Shown: in pieces, positions 11,769 to 12,627 of the stretch | Layout of the letters: every line of letters begins with the position of its first letter | Numbering within the stretch: position 1 is the stretch's first letter | Source of the DNA: an uncultured Treponema sp. | GTDB lineage: Bacteria > Spirochaetota > Spirochaetia > Treponematales > Treponemataceae | DNA length: 12,627 nt | Direction: 5' to 3' | Assembly (NCBI GenBank): GCA_905236465.1 | Contig: CAJOQA010000264.1 | Location: 1-12,627, forward strand | Notes under the pieces: generated by a model | What the model saw: only the letters and a program-made list of their open reading frames with translations | What the model was told of the DNA's origin: nothing | The model's database searches: none | Position numbers and translations under genes: made by a program

Positions 11769-12627
11769 CAGGTCCTTAGCAGACGCCACAGTTACGCGGT
11801 TCTTGCCAAGCTTTTTTGACTCGTAAAGCATACGGTCAGCACGGTTGTAGATTTTATCTAGATCATCTTCACTAGGTTTTATTTCAACAAGTCCTATTGA
11901 AGCCTGTATTCCGCTGAGCGCATCAAAATTGGCCTTGTTCAGTTTTGCAAGCAGTTTTTTAAGTAAATCCTCGGCTTCCTCTAAATTATTTTTTCCGCGA
12001 ATTAGCGCAACAAATTCATCTCCTCCAAGTCTGCCTGCCAGAGAACACTTTTCCCTTAGGGCTCTCTCTTGAAAAGTCCACTTTTCTTCATAATTAATTC
12101 CAAGACATTCTTGTATAGACTCTCCTGCAATCTGAATAGCTTTATCTCCCATTTGATGACCTAGCTGATCATTTATCTGCTTAAAGAAGTCTAAGTCTAT
12201 AATTGCAAATGCTAAAAATTCATCGTGTGGGGCCCGCAAAATTTCTGTTGCCATAGAAAAAAATCTTCCTCTGTTTAGAAGAGAAGTTAGGGCATCAAAA
12301 CTAGACTTAACCTCTAAATCCTGCTGAATACGGATATTTTCCAGATAAGTTACAAACTGAGACATCCTTGTATGCTGAAAACTGTAGTGAAGAACTGCTG
12401 CAAGGCTAAAGAAAATTAGGACATTATAAACATCCTGAAACCAAATATTTAGTGGTTTTACTAGGTAAGAACTTAGGATAAAAGCCAGAGTACTCAACAT
12501 AAAAAAGGGAATCATTGTAAACATTGTGTCTATATAGGCGACAGCAACAAGTACAATCATAACCAAAGTAATTGTGCCAGCCATGTATGGTTGCAAGGTT
12601 GAAGAAAGTACACCAAATGATATTAGC
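11766..12627 (-). CDS. Partial membrane GGDEF diguanylate cyclase
   Basis: The frame is open to the right edge: ten further codons lie beyond the TTG at 12596, so the true start is outside the window and that TTG need not be used. Counting from the TTG, at least three hydrophobic segments (about 5-22, 25-46, 56-72) precede a short helical connector and the GGDEF domain (~95-276). The domain keeps DALTSLLNR (101-109), the metal-binding DLD (134-136), FFKQINDQLGHQMGD (137-151) and an intact GGDEF (191-195), so it should make c-di-GMP from GTP. About 15 extra residues lie between the first half and the GGDEF loop. There is no RxxD inhibitory site five residues before GGDEF, so product feedback through that site is unlikely. 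It is followed after 9 bases by the HD-GYP-like gene, forming an opposing pair. Confidence 0.9.
   Translation of the reverse strand, partial: LISFGVLSSTLQPYMAGTITLVMIVLVAVAYIDTMFTMIPFFMLSTLAFILSSYLVKPLNIWFQDVYNVLIFFSLAAVLHYSFQHTRMSQFVTYLENIRIQQDLEVKSSFDALTSLLNRGRFFSMATEILRAPHDEFLAFAIIDLDFFKQINDQLGHQMGDKAIQIAGESIQECLGINYEEKWTFQERALREKCSLAGRLGGDEFVALIRGKNNLEEAEDLLKKLLAKLNKANFDALSGIQASIGLVEIKPSEDDLDKIYNRADRMLYESKKLGKNRVTVASAKDL

Noticed and set aside
12594..12596. TTG as the start of the GGDEF gene
   Set aside because: The frame stays open through the right edge with hydrophobic, membrane-like residues, so the gene most likely begins outside the window.

Overview
The window comes from an AT-rich, Gram-negative-type anaerobe. 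A host-associated spirochaete of the Treponema kind is the best guess. This rests on the AT-rich DNA, the FeoABC and TRAP gene set, the c-di-GMP gene pair, and a protein string (ITWPHHADG) and intergenic sequences that I recall, without being able to check, from treponemes. The assignment is an inference. No rRNA, tRNA, CRISPR array, integrase or transposase gene is visible.

Layout. (1) 1-1138 (+): the 3' part of a gene for a large extracytoplasmic protein with a C-terminal membrane anchor. Its reading frame is open to the left edge, and base composition shifts sharply near base 761. (2) 1139-1452: a gene-free stretch with a perfect 10-bp inverted repeat and an AT-rich hairpin that probably ends transcription from both sides. 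(3) 1453-3971 (-): a ferrous iron uptake operon, feoA-feoB-feoC, with a candidate DtxR/TroR-type operator in front of feoA. An AraC-family regulator (4070-5038, -) lies directly upstream in the same direction. (4) 5126-7962 (-): a TRAP transporter. The small permease DctQ overlaps by ATGA a 781-residue protein that joins the large permease DctM to a complete DctP solute-binding domain in one reading frame. This fusion is the most unusual feature of the window. (5) 8048-8965 (-): a cupin-type AraC regulator, divergent from a cytoplasmic glycoside hydrolase family 31 enzyme (9023-11020, +). The 57-bp region between them holds back-to-back promoters placed so that both mRNAs would start at or next to their ATG. 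(6) 11034-12627 (-): a membrane GGDEF diguanylate cyclase (its 5' end lies beyond the right edge), coupled to a membrane HD-GYP-like protein.

How the genes may work together. The TRAP transporter, the second AraC protein and the GH31 enzyme look like one catabolic unit: uptake of a negatively charged, possibly alpha-glycosylated compound through a membrane-tethered binding protein, cleavage by GH31 in the cytoplasm, and control by the AraC sensor. The iron operon and the c-di-GMP pair look like independent neighbours.
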